Source of the DNA: Coniferiporia sulphurascens
Taxonomy: Eukaryota; Basidiomycota; Agaricomycetes; Hymenochaetales; Hymenochaetaceae
Length of the DNA stretch: 64,000 nucleotides
Assembly: GCA_002794785.1 (NCBI GenBank)
Contig: NBBA01000001.1
Span: forward strand, 2,976,001-3,040,000
Direction of reading: 5' to 3'
A program made the translations under genes and the position numbers. The notes beneath the pieces are model-generated. The model had not been told where the DNA came from. It saw nothing but the letters and a program-made list of their open reading frames with translations, and searched no databases. Every line of letters starts with the position of its first letter. The stretch's first letter is position 1. Below are positions 48,308-61,846 of this stretch, piece by piece.

Positions 48308-48631
48308 ACTTCTGCCGTTTGAATGACTGTTAATACCATCCAGATGGGCAGTTGTTTTCAGTCAACATCAATGAACGAGGTATAACGCCCTGAGAGTCAG
48401 TATTAATATTGTTAATTACGGCGTCGCCGGAAATGAAATGTAGTGTCTTCGGTCCGACCCTACCGGCCGCCCGTTTTAACCAGAAGCGGCACGTCTGCTT
48501 GTGCATGTTTGCTCTCCGACGCGTCTCCACTCGCGCACTCCTGAGGATGGGCCGTCAGCAAACGCTTGGTGTGTGCGCTTTCTGGTATCGTTTATTCAAC
48601 ACTTGACGACTCAAAAGCCAGGTTCTTTGAA
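48308..48631. other. divergent promoter, CLR4-like / DNA ligase I
   Basis: 324 bp between the two start codons. No known box recognised. Confidence 0.5.
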
Positions 48632-51600
48632 ATGCCGAAGGGAACAAAGTCCGCTCCGCAGCAAGCAAGTCTGAATGAGTTATGGGGTGCCAAAGGGAAG
48701 AAGAGTAAGGCACGAGACGCGTCAGTCGAAACGACAAGCGCGTCGAAGTCTATGCATGGAACCGTAAAGGTAGAGGAGACGTCTGCCGAAGGTTTGTATT
48801 GCTATTTGTGCGCGTGCTCCACGCTGAACATCGCATAGCAGAGATTCCAGTGTCTCCTAAACCGACTCCCGAGGTACCTCTGGCGCGATCCAGTGGTATG
48901 CACACTTTCACTTGTTATTCAAAACAAGCTAAGGCCTTATCAGAGGAGACGGTTTTTACTGCTCGACCCAGCAAAAGACGCAGAATCGTTGATTCGGATG
49001 ATGAGGGGGCTGATCACGGAAGCAATGTTGGTGTGTTACGTCGGCGGTTCCGAGCCCGTGGTAGTGTTTAAATTCATTGCCATAGAAAAATGTCCGAAGT
49101 CTCCAAAGAACAAGGCGAGAGGGATTAAGGAGGTTACCAAGAAACCCAAAACTACCCAACTGACAGACCAAGACCACTCCGAAACAGATAATGCCAATGA
49201 GGAGGAGGAGGGACTTGACCCCGACGAGGAGGAAGAAGTGGAGAATATTGAAGAGAAAGCGGTCGCGTCGAAGAGGTAAGTGTTCCACTCTCAATTTCCT
49301 TCTCGATGTACCGTTTTTAGACTACTTTCAGTGCCCAGTGGGCGGTGTCAAGGGTTGACGAGGTCGATATCGAAGGTGGCTGGAAAGTCGGTGATCAGTG
49401 CGTATTCTACTTGGATACCAGTTTATGTCCTCGCTTATGCCATTCGCTCGTAGGGTGCCGTATGCGGCGCTTGCAAAGGCTTTTTCGTTGATCGAGGCAA
49501 CGACAAAGCGGATTGAAAAGACAACCTTACTCACTTCACTGCTTCTTCTGGTCATCCGCCGGAGTGCTCCGGGCGACTACACACCACTGTTGCAGACAGT
49601 ATACTTATGCATTAACCGAGTGAGTCTACGTCTGTTATGACCATCTTTGTATTGATGAGTATTCCGCTAGTTATGTCCAGATTATGTTGGTATTGAGCTC
49701 GGCATCGGCGAGAGTCTCCTGGTTAAGGCCATCGGGGAATCAACAGGCCGCAGTTTATCCGTAATCAAGGCCGATTTGAAGAGAGAAGGAGATCTGGGAC
49801 TAGTGGCTATGGTCAGCATTACCGTCTTCCTTCCTCAGTTGATTCTTATCATATTCCAGAATTCGAAGAACAGCCAGAAGACCATCTTTAGGCTCAAGTG
49901 TCTTACGGTCTCATACGTTTTCACCAACCTCCGGGAGATTGCCCTAAGTTCGGGACATTCCGTAAGTGGTACAATCCTGAAAGAAAAATGTAACATCATT
50001 TAATAGTGGTAATGCAGTCGCAGTCCAAGAAGGTGTCTGTCATCACAAAGCTATTAGCAGCTTGCCAAGGACACGAGGCAAAATATATTGTCCGTAGTCT
50101 GGAAGGCAAACTCCGTATAGGTAACGCCGAGCGTTCAGTAGTCGTTGCCTTGGCCCATGCTGCCGTTTTGCATGAAAAAGAGAAAGGTATTATTATCTAC
50201 CCAATCACACATTGGACATCTCTCGTGACAACATTACTTGACAGCCGGCAAAAAGTGGAGTCAAGATAAGCTCGTGGCTCGTCTTGAAGGAGGTGCCAAC
50301 ATTCTTAAATCCGTTTACAGGTAGGCTGGATTGAGATAACTTGATTAATTGTCTTACGCGGTTTCAGTGAACTTCCTTCGTATGACTTGGTTGTTCCCGC
50401 CCTTCTTGAAGGGATAGAAAGTCTACAGGATAAATGTAAACTTACGCCAGGAGTACCTCTAAAGCCGATGTTGGCAAAGCCGACGAAGGCTATTGGCGAG
50501 GTTCTGGATCGATGTGAGGGCAAAAAGTTTACTTGCGAGTACAAATATGACGGAGAACGAGCCCAGGTGAGTCTTGATGACTTACTTCAATGCGTCATGT
50601 CGTTACCAAAAAAAACAAGGTCCATAAACTTGAGGACGGTACGATAGCCGTTTTCAGTCGGAACTCTGAGGACATGAGCAAGAAGTATCCTGACCTTATT
50701 GAACAGTTGCCACATGTTAGCATGCACTTTTCCGTTGAAAGTGAATATCAACTGAGACCATTCTCTTTTACGAGTTTAGTGTATCAGAGCCGGAACGAAG
50801 ACGTTTGTTCTGGATACAGAGGCTGTGGCTTTTGACGTCAAGGAAGACAAACTCATGCCTTTCCAAGAACTTAGCAAGCGGAAACGGAAGGACGTGAAGG
50901 TGGAGGACATTCAAATCAGAGTCTGTCTTTTCGCCTTCGATCTGCTTTATCTAAATGGAGAGGTAAGTTTCGTCTGACTTCCTCCGCACAGTCCTGCTGA
51001 GACTGATTGGCCCCATTTATCTTCACTAGCCATTGCTGCACAAGTCATTGTCTGAGCGACGCCAAATCTTGCGGGAACACTTCCAGCCTGTTCACGGTGA
51101 ATTTGACTTCGCGAAGTCATCGGATGGGGAGACGACTGAAGCGATACAGACATTCCTCGAAGAAAGTGTCAAAGATGGATGCGAGGGGCTCATGATCAAG
51201 ATGCTTGAGACTGAAGCAAGCCATTATGAGCCGAGCCGGCGTAGCGTCAACTGGCTCAAGGCAAGATCTCACTTGAGACACGCTGCAATGCAAATTTCTG
51301 ACATAAACATTGCTACAGCTAAAAAAAGACTACCTCGCAGGTGTTGGTGATTCGCTGGATTTAGTCGTTGTGGGAGGATACCATGGCAAAGGCAAGCGGA
51401 CAAACGTTTACGGCGCGTTCCTGCTCGCGTGCTACGATTCCGACTCTGAGGAGTATCAGACCATATGTAAGATTGGGACTGGGTTTAGTGAAGAAGCACT
51501 GCAGTCGTTCTTTACAACGCTCAATCCCCTTGAGGTGACGAAGCCGCGAGGGGATATCAAAGTGGGCGGCGCAAAGCCGGATGTGTGGTTTGATCCCAAA

Positions 51601-51963
51601 GTGGTCTGGGAAGTGCTCACAGCGGACTTAAGTTTGAGTCCAGTATACACGGCTGCTCAAGGATTGGTGCGTTTCGGCGACTTTCTGTTACGAGCTAATC
51701 ATATCTAAGATGTAATCTCGCCAGGTTGACGATCGAGGTATTTCCTTACGGTTCCCTCGGTTCATACGCATCCGAGATGACAAGTCTGCGGATGATGCGA
51801 CGGGGCCGGAGCAGGTAATTACTCACGAGCGCGTCGTAAGAAACATGGGATTGACGTGGCACCTTTGTAGATTGCGGAAATGTACGAACGACAAAGCCTC
51901 GCGCAGACAAAAGGCGGAAAGAAAAAGCGCGGCGGAGGGGATGCGGAGGATGATTTCTGGTAG
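48632..51963 (+). CDS. CDC9: DNA ligase I
   Basis: Seventeen exons: 48632-48791, 48842-48895, 48944-49030, 49086-49275, 49332-49397, 49454-49619, 49671-49811, 49860-49961, 50018-50186, 50245-50320, 50368-50566, 50620-50715, 50780-50962, 51030-51260, 51319-51666, 51725-51814 and 51871-51963, giving 816 aa. A disordered N-terminus with QASLNELW (PIP-box-like) and a KRRR signal leads to the DNA-binding domain ([31 protein letters not shown]). The adenylation site is [10 protein letters not shown] (Lys463); [10 protein letters not shown] and EGLMIKML are motifs III-IV. The OB domain ends [15 protein letters not shown]. It seals Okazaki fragments and repair nicks. Intron 14 (51261-51318) has a GC donor, AAG then gcaaga. 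Confidence 0.95.
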
Positions 51964-52084
51964 TTTTTTTGTATTAAGCGCAAGATATCCCTATTTATTG
52001 CTGATAAAATGGAATGAACGAGATGGCTCAAATATTACTTCTAATTAACTCAGTACAATAAACAGAGTCCCCAGCCAAGTCCCA

Positions 52085-52733
52085 CTACTTGCCAGCAGCC
52101 TTCCCCACGGCGTCCTTGGACTCTGCCTCCGCAGCCTGTACCGCTTCGAGGACTTTACTCTTGGCGTCATTCGGGCCAGCGGCAAGCCTCTTGTCTCTGC
52201 CTCCGAAGTACCAGTAATTGGTAAATCGAGCGTCCTGGACGAGTTGGGCGGTTGTGTTTGTCAAATGGCAAGCGAAGAGCAAATAGTTCCGAGGCTGCAC
52301 GCGCCATGCTAGAAATGGGCGTATGAGGCTTGGGGCGGAATTAAGCCAGTTTAGGGTTACGCACCGAAACGCATGAAGACCAAGCTGCCGGGTTGCCATA
52401 GCATGAGTGGTGTGCGATTGAACAGAGAAAGAAAAGACGGAAAGACATACGAGTAGCACGCGAGGGCAGTGGTCATCGTGCCCGAGATGAGCTCCTCGTC
52501 ATTTTTCAAGTCGGCTAGCGCAGCAAGAGGGAGACCCCAGTTGGCAACCTTGAGAACATGTTAGTTATCTCGGCCTGGAGGAACGGGGGAGTATAACACG
52601 GACGGGGCCCCAGAAGTGAGTGCCTGCAGAATAGTAAGACGAATACGGGGGCGACTAGACGGAGAAAACACGTACTGAAGAAATACTGGCGACCTGCGGG
52701 GGACTTGAGCCAGTTGACAAAGGTGGACGCCAT
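52085..52733 (-). CDS. MPC1: mitochondrial pyruvate carrier subunit MPC1
   Basis: Exons 52733-52676, 52623-52604, 52548-52451, 52384-52365 and 52308-52085 give 139 aa. The family blocks are complete: [67 protein letters not shown]1 forms a heterodimer with MPC2/3 in the inner mitochondrial membrane and imports pyruvate. An Ala/Lys/Glu-rich tail of about 40 residues extends beyond the usual end. Two exons are 20 nt. The start is divergent from the Pro-rich gene, 157 bp between start codons. Confidence 0.95.
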
Positions 52734-52890
52734 GGCGAAGGGGGAGAAAGAGAGCGCGGGCGATGGCGTTCGGCGATGGGGACTAGAGTATTATTACGTA
52801 ATTGAGCCTGCACTTGTGCGGCCTCGAGGCGCGCTCCTTAACAGCGACGGCGCCCAGCAGTCCAATGGCTTTCCAGCTCCCCTCATCACC

Positions 52891-54425
52891 ATGCAGGCCT
52901 ACAGCACCCCGTATCCCGCCTACATGTACGCACCCGCACCCTCCGTCCAGTCCGTCTACGGCCCACAGCCCCCCTCCGCCCAACCGCATCAGCTACAGGT
53001 CGCCCGCTCCCAGAGTTCGCGTTATGACCCCTCCGTGCTCGGCCAGCAGCCACCCCCGCCCCCGCCCGGCGCATATGTGCCTCCCCCCGGCGGACCCCAT
53101 CACATGCAGGCCGAGCAGGGCCGCGCCCCCCGGCCCCGCCGCCTTACAGAGCGCGCCGGTTCTGACCCCTCCAAGAAGCCACTCAAGTCTGCAATGAAGA
53201 GGCACGGCCGCGCCGACGCTCCTGCGAACCTCCACCGCTCACGCACAGTCCCGGCAGTCGAGGGTGACCCGTACCATGCGCGCCCGTCGGAGATGAAGCC
53301 GGCTGCGAGCAACATGTCGCGTGGACGCTCTATGTCCGAGTCGAAGAGACCCCGCGCAACGTCCCTTTCAAGACCGAGGTCGCGCTCTCAGTCCCGTCGT
53401 AACTTTACGCCAGGTAATTACGTGCCTTGTCTAGCAGATTGATCTCGTTGACGCCACCTCTGACTAGGTCACCTGCTTCTATCATTCAATGGGACAAATA
53501 GGTATGCAGACAGTTATTATGCTGTAGCAGGAGCGAGGCATCTAACCTTTGCAACAAGATTAAATTTTGCGAGCGTTATCTATCAGGATACAGTGGATAC
53601 TGTCCGTGAACGCGTGCTCACAATGTGGCCGGACGGCGTTGTTTTCCAAACATACCGTGATGACACAAATGAGTTTCTCGTCCAGTTCAGTGGTAACCCT
53701 TGGGCAGCAAAGAGCAGTCTTGGACTCATGTTTGTATTTCCCTGATTTGACTCATTCAGACGATGTTCATTTATTTACCAGGGCAATGAAGCTGGTATTA
53801 GAGTTATTTGCTGTACTTGCTCGACAGGTACTTTTATCTAAAGTCTTTGTCAACCTCACGCTCACCCCCTCTCAGGGCTATGCTTGCACCTCTGCCATTG
53901 ATACCGTTCGTCCCGAAACTAGTCCATGAACTTATTACATTTTGGATTCTCACGCCTCACTCAGGTCTCTTCACCACGGCTTGTTTTCAGTCTCGGCCCG
54001 CCTGACCTGTCTGCGGAATTCACTATGCTTGTCTTCTCCAGTGGCCGGCGGAAAATAAAATTGGTTAACCAACCTCACCAGCTATGCGAGTCGCTCACGG
54101 ACGTCCTTCATGAAACTTTCCCGCGCAGAGTCCGTGTTGCTTCGTGGGATGACAATGACATGTATAAGATAGAGATGGGTAGTCTCGACTTTAGTCGTAC
54201 GTATACCTTTTTTACCTGATCACACCTTTGCAATTTATTGATGATCTTCCTGGCTACCATCTAGGCATGGCAGACTTAATGATCGCGACTATTCTTGAAC
54301 ACATGACTTTATCAGGTTTCAAGCTTGAGGGCACCATCCCACTTTCACATTCGGGATTTTGGGGACTTTTACAAGGCCGAAAAGAACTTTGGATATTCCG
54401 CCGTTTGCCAAGCCATCAGTCATGA
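52891..54425 (+). CDS. Pro-rich fungal protein with conserved C-terminal domain, unknown function
   Basis: Exons 52891-53413, 53468-53501, 53559-53729, 53782-53827, 53876-53905, 53965-54196 and 54265-54425 give 398 aa. Residues 1-175 are disordered, rich in Pro, Gln, Tyr, then Arg/Ser (SRGRSMSESKRPRATS). The C-terminal 220 residues look folded: ERVLTMWPDGVVFQ, NPWAAKSS, MKLVLELFAVLARQGYACTSAIDT, then GFKLEGTIPL and RKELWIFRR. I recall similar proteins in mushrooms but no function. The open frame extends upstream through the MPC1 first exon to 52705, so a longer start is possible; 52891 was chosen to avoid overlap. Confidence 0.75.
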
Positions 54426-54808
54426 TATTTAGTGTTCACCACATTTGATTCTGACCGGCCTCGCGGTGATGAGCAGTTGAGAAAGGATTTGAAATGACGA
54501 ACGCGTGTTTCACGAAAATATCTGAAAGCCAACTATACCCCTTTATCTGGACGCATTTTCTCTCGGTGATGACGGGGATCTAGATACTCGCTCCGTTCAG
54601 GCGTGCTGTTTACCTATATACAACGACACCTGCTGTTTTCAGCACTACTTGTTTTTACTCCTCAGTGTACTCGTTTTCGTGTTATATCAGGATCCCGTTT
54701 TAATGCCATCGAAGTCCTCTGCTCGCTTCTGACCATCAGTTCATCTAAGGTGAAGTGCATGCACATACGATGGCCTTATCTATCTCACGTTCTAATAAAC
54801 AGGAAGCA
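54426..54808. other. intergenic, no gene seen
   Basis: 383 bp between convergent genes (Pro-rich protein and EED-like); presumably 3' UTRs. Confidence 0.5.
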
Positions 54809-56849
54809 TTAACTGGCACTCGAGGACTGACCTCGCCTGAGCTGCTTATTGGGTGGGATTCGCCAGATCCAGATCCCTTCCTTTTCACCTACACCAATCA
54901 ACAAACGTCCACCCTCCCCAATTGCACAGGCTTCCAACTTCGGCAGATCATAGGATGCGAGCTCGGTCTCGTTCACCGCACCGCTAAGGGTACCTTCGTC
55001 CGTTTCAACGACCCAGCAAGGCAGTACATCCTTGTCACTCGCGTCCGTTTCTTCCGCACTGAGGTGCAGAGCGCGTGTCGCAGTGGAAAGCTGATCATCG
55101 GCAGACGGAAACGGAGGTGGCTTACGCGGCCGAAAATGGTGCACATTCGATAGGCGGACACATCCATGCGATGGAATCACGATAAGCGGTGTGTGTGCGT
55201 CCGATTGGAAGACGGACGTGCGCGCCGGCTCTATTGGCAACGGAAGCCGGTATTCTGCAATTACCTTGTACGATGCTTAATAGGGTCGAAAAAACGTCGG
55301 ATGCGTGAGCTTTTAAGCCTGTACTCGTCTCAGGAAATCGGGAACGTACAGCTCTCCTGGTAATCCTGAATGTCATGTATATATAACCACATTTTTCCCC
55401 GGACAAACGAGAAGGAACTCACGGAAGCGCATCCTCGCAAAACAGTCGGCCACGTCTCAGAGCCCGGTGGGAAGAAGCGATCAAACCCTAGCCAGCGCCA
55501 GAGGACGAGCGTCCCCGGAAGCCTGTACAGTTCTCGAGTTGCGTCATTCCGCATAATAACCGGGCCGCTGCTCGATAGAAGGATATCTTGACTCATCCTG
55601 CTACAATAAGCAGGAGTCCTAAAACTTAGGTCGACGGGATGAATTACCATGTAATGGAAAGAGCCTGTGCACTATGTATGTGTGTACTGCTGAAGAGCGG
55701 CTTGTCTTCACGTGAGATGATCTCCCCGGTGAGGTCCGGAATCCGCCAAAGCTTTACGGCATGGTCCATCTAAATAGAGTGATAAATAAGCGCGCTAACG
55801 TTTGAATGCTAGCCTTGAAACGTGCCCCACATGTTGCAATGATAGGATACAATGGATGAAATTCCTGAAACAGTTTGTCAACTCAAAAGAAAAACTCCCA
55901 AAATTGTAGCACTCGTACAGCATCAAGGACCGGGGCCAAATGGCCGCCGGACGGTCCTCCAGCAAGAACCGCAACGCAGCGACCAAAGCCTGTGCCCTCT
56001 CCGCCATTAGCGCGCAGCCCAAATGCTGGGCCTGCTAAAGACATTTTGTCCGTCCCAGGCCAGCAAGGGTTGACAACCTCACAGTCCACCCTTTGAGTTA
56101 GATCATATATACGACAGGTGTAATCGTGTGACGTTGAGAGCAAGTAGCTTGGATCTCTGGGGTGTACCGCAAGGGTGTTGATTTTCTGTGGCCTTCAGCA
56201 CAATTAAGCACCGTTATAGGGACAAGTTCACTCACTCACCCCTCCGTGACCCCTCATTACGCCATGAAAGACCCCACCCTCTACATTGAACACATACAAG
56301 ATACTGTTCCCAGAGAATGCGACCAAGGGCAAAATCTCATCTGCATTGAACACCATGCACCAAGCGATGCATTTGATATTGGAGCCTTCCTGCGGGTGCA
56401 GCAGTTTACATGAGAACCGGAAGGCGTTTTGTATAACGGAGGACACTCACATCGGGTACTTCGATGCTGAATAGCGGCAGGCACTGCTGGTGCGGGCGTG
56501 TTAGAACAAAGCGCAACTTTCTGCCGCCTCCCGCAGCAACTACTCCGGACCATTTGTCGATAATCCTGTGCCATCGTGCTAGCTTTTCTGCATCTTCTGT
56601 CAGGACGCCGTTCCAGACTTTATGTGCCGAGGCAAGGTCCCACGGAAAGCAGCTTACAGCCTGAAAGGTTGTCGTGCATTCGGGGTCATCAGACTGGCCG
56701 TGTTCAAGGTATAAGGCGAAATGAATGCTGTTAAAACAGAATCATGCACTCGCTGTTTCTTTGGCCTCCAGGTCGAAGGGGTGGCCGACGGCGGGATCTG
56801 AGAAGTACCAGGGCTGTAAATGTTCGGTCTCGGACGCGGCTTTGCTCAT
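54809..56849 (-). CDS. EED/ESC-like Polycomb WD40 protein
   Basis: Exons 56849-56809, 56727-56451, 56389-56240, 56185-55919, 55864-55826, 55769-55648, 55597-55423, 55365-55350 and 55275-54809 give 517 aa. WD repeats: FQAVSCFPWD, ILPLVAFSGNSILYVFNV, VMRGHGGKINTLAVHPRDPSY, STSHDYTCRIYDL, HPLYPIIATCG joined to MDHAVKLWRI, WMSQDILLSS, and a last blade GIWIWRIPP. The GMDHAVKLWRIP block and the order of insertions match EED, the PRC2 subunit that reads H3K27me3. Intron 5 (55825-55770) has a GC donor, GGG then gcacgt, between Gly and Met of that block. The first intron (56808-56728, 81 nt) and so the first 14 residues are uncertain. Confidence 0.82.
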
Positions 56850-57692
56850 TAGTCTGGTGTAGAGCCGGAGTAGGAGGACGATACCGTGACATACTAGGAG
56901 ACGTGACAATAACGATCACGTGCAGATCACACGCCGATCACTGATGAGCATTTTATTAAGACTCGAATGTGGGCGGCCTGCTTTCAACGATACATGTACA
57001 CCGCCAAAGGAGATATGAGAGAACGAATGGAGGATTAGCGCCTCATTCAATGTGGCAGCGGAAAAAATAAGCATGGTGATTAGCGGTCTATGTAGTGCGT
57101 AGGGCGAGGGAAATCCTGGCCGAGGCCGAAAGTGGAAGCGATAAAGGAGGGGTGCAGTCAAAGGGGTAAAATAAGTACAGCAAGCGGACCGACAACGGAT
57201 GCACAGTGACTTGCACGCCCAAGCCAAACGTTTTTGAAAAGTTGCAGATGCGTAATGCAGGACAGTGGTGTGGTCCGGTCCGTTCGCAGAACCAAAGTGT
57301 CCAACGGATAACAACGCGTTCTTTGACTTTTTACGACGACAACCACTGCTCCTTGGCCAACTCTCCCTCGGCCCAGGAAAAAGTTCGGCTTAAAATAGTT
57401 TCCAAGTCTCCAACCAAGCTAGATTTCTGCCCGGTAGAATCGTGCCCAATAGCATTAATTACTGGGCTTGGTTCATCACCGTAATCGTCAAAATACGTCC
57501 CGAAAACGGTTCAAATATGCACGGATGTCTGCTTCCCCGAACCCGGCGCGATAACAGATCAGAGGTATCTCACACAAAAAGGGCCACCCATAGCAAAAAT
57601 CAGCAAGATACTAGACGGGGGGAGACGACGCCGCGGCAATACTAACGGACCCGCTCAGCTATAGGGTAGCATATATGAAGCGGGTAGAGCGC
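56850..57692. other. intergenic, no gene seen
   Basis: 843 bp between two minus-strand genes: EED promoter at the left, PPZ 3' region at the right. Contains a CACGTG box at 56915. Short ORFs without coding character. Confidence 0.5.
56915..56923. promoter_or_regulatory. CACGTG box (ATCACGTGC) upstream of the EED-like gene
   Basis: 66 nt before the EED-like start codon. Confidence 0.4.
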
Positions 57693-59365
57693 TTACCTCT
57701 TTCGTTTGACCTTGGACATTTCTTTCCGAAGAGCATTGCCATCCAAGGGTTTCAAAAGCTCAAACGCACACAAGAGGTCCTCCGAAACGCTGTAGCGAAC
57801 AAATCCATAATTAACGACTGTTTGACCAATACACGCTTGCAAGTGCTCACCTCATACAAGCTCCATAATTATCGAATTCTGACGACGGAAAACCCTTGTA
57901 GCATTAGCTCTTTCCTTCTCAATGGACGAGATCAACCACACTCACCGCCGCAGTAATTTGGCGCACTGAATACAGTAACCAATGTTCGCTCATTCCAGAA
58001 TTCATAGCCATCTTCAACAACCATGTGTGCGCGACATATCAAGTCCATGTCATACCGACTCAGGAAGTCGTTGATGACGGCTTTGCCGAAGCAATAACTC
58101 ACACCCCGCTCATTGTCCTCCCAGTCAGCTGCAGTGTCCGACGGATCTGACCAGAGCAAGTCATTCAGAAGTCCATAGTCGGGAACATCTGTCGGGCGCT
58201 GGATGCGTTTGATATCCTCGAGCGACGTTAAGGATGGCGAAAGCCCTCCGTGTACACAAAAGATCTTGGAAGCAACGACCGCCGCGATCGGCATGCAGTT
58301 GAAAACATCTATGAATGTCTTCCATGTCTTGATATTACATCGGCGTTTGCATTCGTCATAAAAGCCATAAACTGTATCAAAGCGTCAGCAAATACCAGCT
58401 TAGCTGCGCGAGCCCACTGACCTCGTGTCACGTTCGCGCACTCGTGATTACCACGAAGCAGAAAGAAATTCTCCGGGTACTTGATCTTATAACAAAGCAA
58501 GAGTAGAATAGTCTCTAGACTCTGTTTGCCTCGGTCAACGTAGTCTCCTAGAAATAAATAGTTGGCGCTGGGTGGAAACCCGCACATCTCGAATAACCGA
58601 ATCAAATCGGAGTATTGTCCGTGGACGTCACCGACGATCTTCACGGGGGGAGAGAGCTCGACCAGAGTCGGCTGTGACAAGAAAATGTCGTGTGCAGCGA
58701 TACACACGGCCGTGATCTCGGTGTTCTTCAAACACAAAGACTTGCTAACTTTGCCTGTGTAACCCACGTCAAGCAGCCGCTGGATCATATCATCTACGTC
58801 AAACGTCTGCGGTCTCATCTTATCCTTGCCGACGTTTCCATTCACAGCTGAGTTCATAGAATCAACCTGCGTTGCACTCTCTGCTGCTGACGCCGGTGTC
58901 AACGAGTTTGGGTTGGAGAGTATAGTGGACGACTGTGGAATGTCGATTGGCGGCAACAATGACCGTCTGCTAAGATAGGGAATTAAAATGAAGGTTTATA
59001 ATGCGCTCCTTAGTACTGAAATTTGGAGCAATGACGCACGAGGAAGATGACTGGAGACCACTGTGTGCTTGGCCATTAGCGCTTGTGTTCGTGTCGGTGT
59101 CTGCCAATGGCGCGGACCCTCTGCCTACGGGGTCGCCCGAATGTTCTGTGAGCATTGATGAGCCTAGGTTCGGATGCACGCCGTTCGGCGCGGCGGCGCG
59201 TGCAACGCTGCCTGGAGCAGTGTTGACATCGCTCCCGTCATTCACGCCTGGAACAGGGCCAGAGTTTGAAGGCGAAGGATCCCTCGGGCTGTCTGAATCT
59301 CTGTCCGGGTCGTCTTTGCCCTTGTCTTTGCCCTTCTTGGACTTCTTGGATGGAGTCTGGCCCAT
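57693..59365 (-). CDS. PPZ1: Ser/Thr protein phosphatase PPZ type
   Basis: Exons 59365-59040, 58969-58422, 58371-57946, 57878-57851 and 57789-57693 give 474 aa. [16 protein letters not shown] is a classical N-myristoylation start with basic cluster. About 150 disordered Ser/Pro/Gly/Asn-rich residues precede a PP1-like catalytic domain with GDVHGQ, GDYVDRG, RGNHE, VHGGLSP and SAPNYCGEFDNYG. PPZ phosphatases control K+ and Na+ balance and are held back by Hal3/Vhs3. The disordered arm is shorter than in yeast Ppz1. The first intron donor gtgcgt (59039) was chosen to keep the frame into [11 protein letters not shown]. The C-terminus KVKRKR is basic. Confidence 0.92.
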
Positions 59366-59775
59366 CGCGGAGGACGCAGTTGAAGAAGAGCCTGGTTGCG
59401 GAGAGTGCGACCTGGCCTTATGAAGGCGCGATGCGATCGCGGAGAGGAGGGTGGGCGCCAGCCTTGATGCCGGTCGGAGACAGTAGAGTGGAAGGGGGCG
59501 TGGACGTGGTTGGCAATGCCTAACTATAACGACGGACGTCGCAGGTTGATGGCGGCTTGTGGCCTGTGGTAGGAGCCATCGTATTATGTAAACGTAAATC
59601 TACCCGACGCGGGGGGCGTGTCCAAACGCAGCCCCAGACTCCTTTGTCACACACAACTACACGCCACAAGGAGAGAAAAAACAAATGCATATGCTCATGA
59701 AACAGCCGACATAGTAACATGGACCGCTGCATAAAAACACAACAGGCAGACTATCTCATCTCACATCCCCCGATC
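59366..59775. other. intergenic, no gene seen
   Basis: 410 bp: promoter of the PPZ gene and 3' flank of the ribosomal protein gene. Confidence 0.5.
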
Positions 59776-60543
59776 TCAGAACTTCCCGAACGTCTTCGTT
59801 GCCGCCTTGCTCTTTGAGACCCGTAACACGTTGAATCGAACCGTCTTCGACAAGGGCCGGCATTGTCCTGTGCAGGGCATGCCACGGGTTAGATCCGAAC
59901 AATGACCGTGTACAGCCCAACAATCATGATACTCACCAACGGTCACCACGTCACCGATCTCTACACGGAAGGCCGGGGATGCGTGTGCGGCGAGATTTTT
60001 GTGCCTCTTCTCATAACGGTCTGCATAAAGTAGAGACTTTTAGTACCACTATACCCTGTACACACTCGGGTAACAAACACGCACTGTATTTCGGGATGTA
60101 ATGAAGATAGTCCCGGCGGATGATGATGGTCCGCGTCATTTTGGTCGAGACGACCTTGCCGGTGAGGATGCGGCCACGGATAGAGACATCACCAGTGAAC
60201 GGGCACTTCTTGTCTACGCCTTGGGTTAGAATCGATGTACAAAAAACGAAAGCACAGAAACATACCGATGTAAGTACCGTTAACGGCCTCAGCAGGCGTC
60301 TTGAAGCCCAAGCCAACATCCTTGTACCATCGCCTGTCCTTCGTCACAACCTTCTTTCCGCCTAGACAGAGTTAGGGTCCTCCCACGGGGGTCAAACGAC
60401 TTGCGAAACGGACCTTTGACTTTGGCGTTTTGGAAGAGGTGCTGCTTCTGGAAAGCCTTTTCTATCTAACATGACGAAGCATATAGTCAACACAAAGGTA
60501 GGCGTAACAACAAGAGGCATATAGAACCCACTTGCTCAGCCAT
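59776..60543 (-). CDS. RPS11: 40S ribosomal protein S11 (uS17)
   Basis: Exons 60543-60532, 60465-60414, 60361-60266, 60213-60085, 60020-59937 and 59867-59776 give 154 aa, the usual eukaryotic size. The first exon encodes Met-Ala-Glu-Gln only. Landmarks: [84 protein letters not shown] and a C-terminal TFGKF. An intron right after the start region is typical for fungal ribosomal protein genes. Confidence 0.97.
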
Positions 60544-60805
60544 GATTTGAGGATGCCGATGGTCTTGTGTCTTGACGTTGCACGGCTGGCTGGAATGCTA
60601 ATTCAGAGCTCAGAAATGTTTGTTGACGCATGTTGACACGGTGTTCCCGGCGTATCGGCAGTTTGCGCAAACTGTACAGTACATCCGGGATTTGCCGGGC
60701 TCTCCAAACTGCCTTCAGAAACCACAGCACTGCTGATGTGCTGTGTCAACAAGTACCCCTGAGATTAATATAAATATACAATTATCATCTATCTATTCCG
60801 TTCAC

Positions 60806-61846
<1,041 letters not shown>

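Noticed and set aside
48892..49071. In-frame readthrough of ligase introns as coding sequence
   Set aside because: Introns 48896-48943 and 49031-49085 have full borders and removing them gives the acidic linker typical of the ligase N-terminus.
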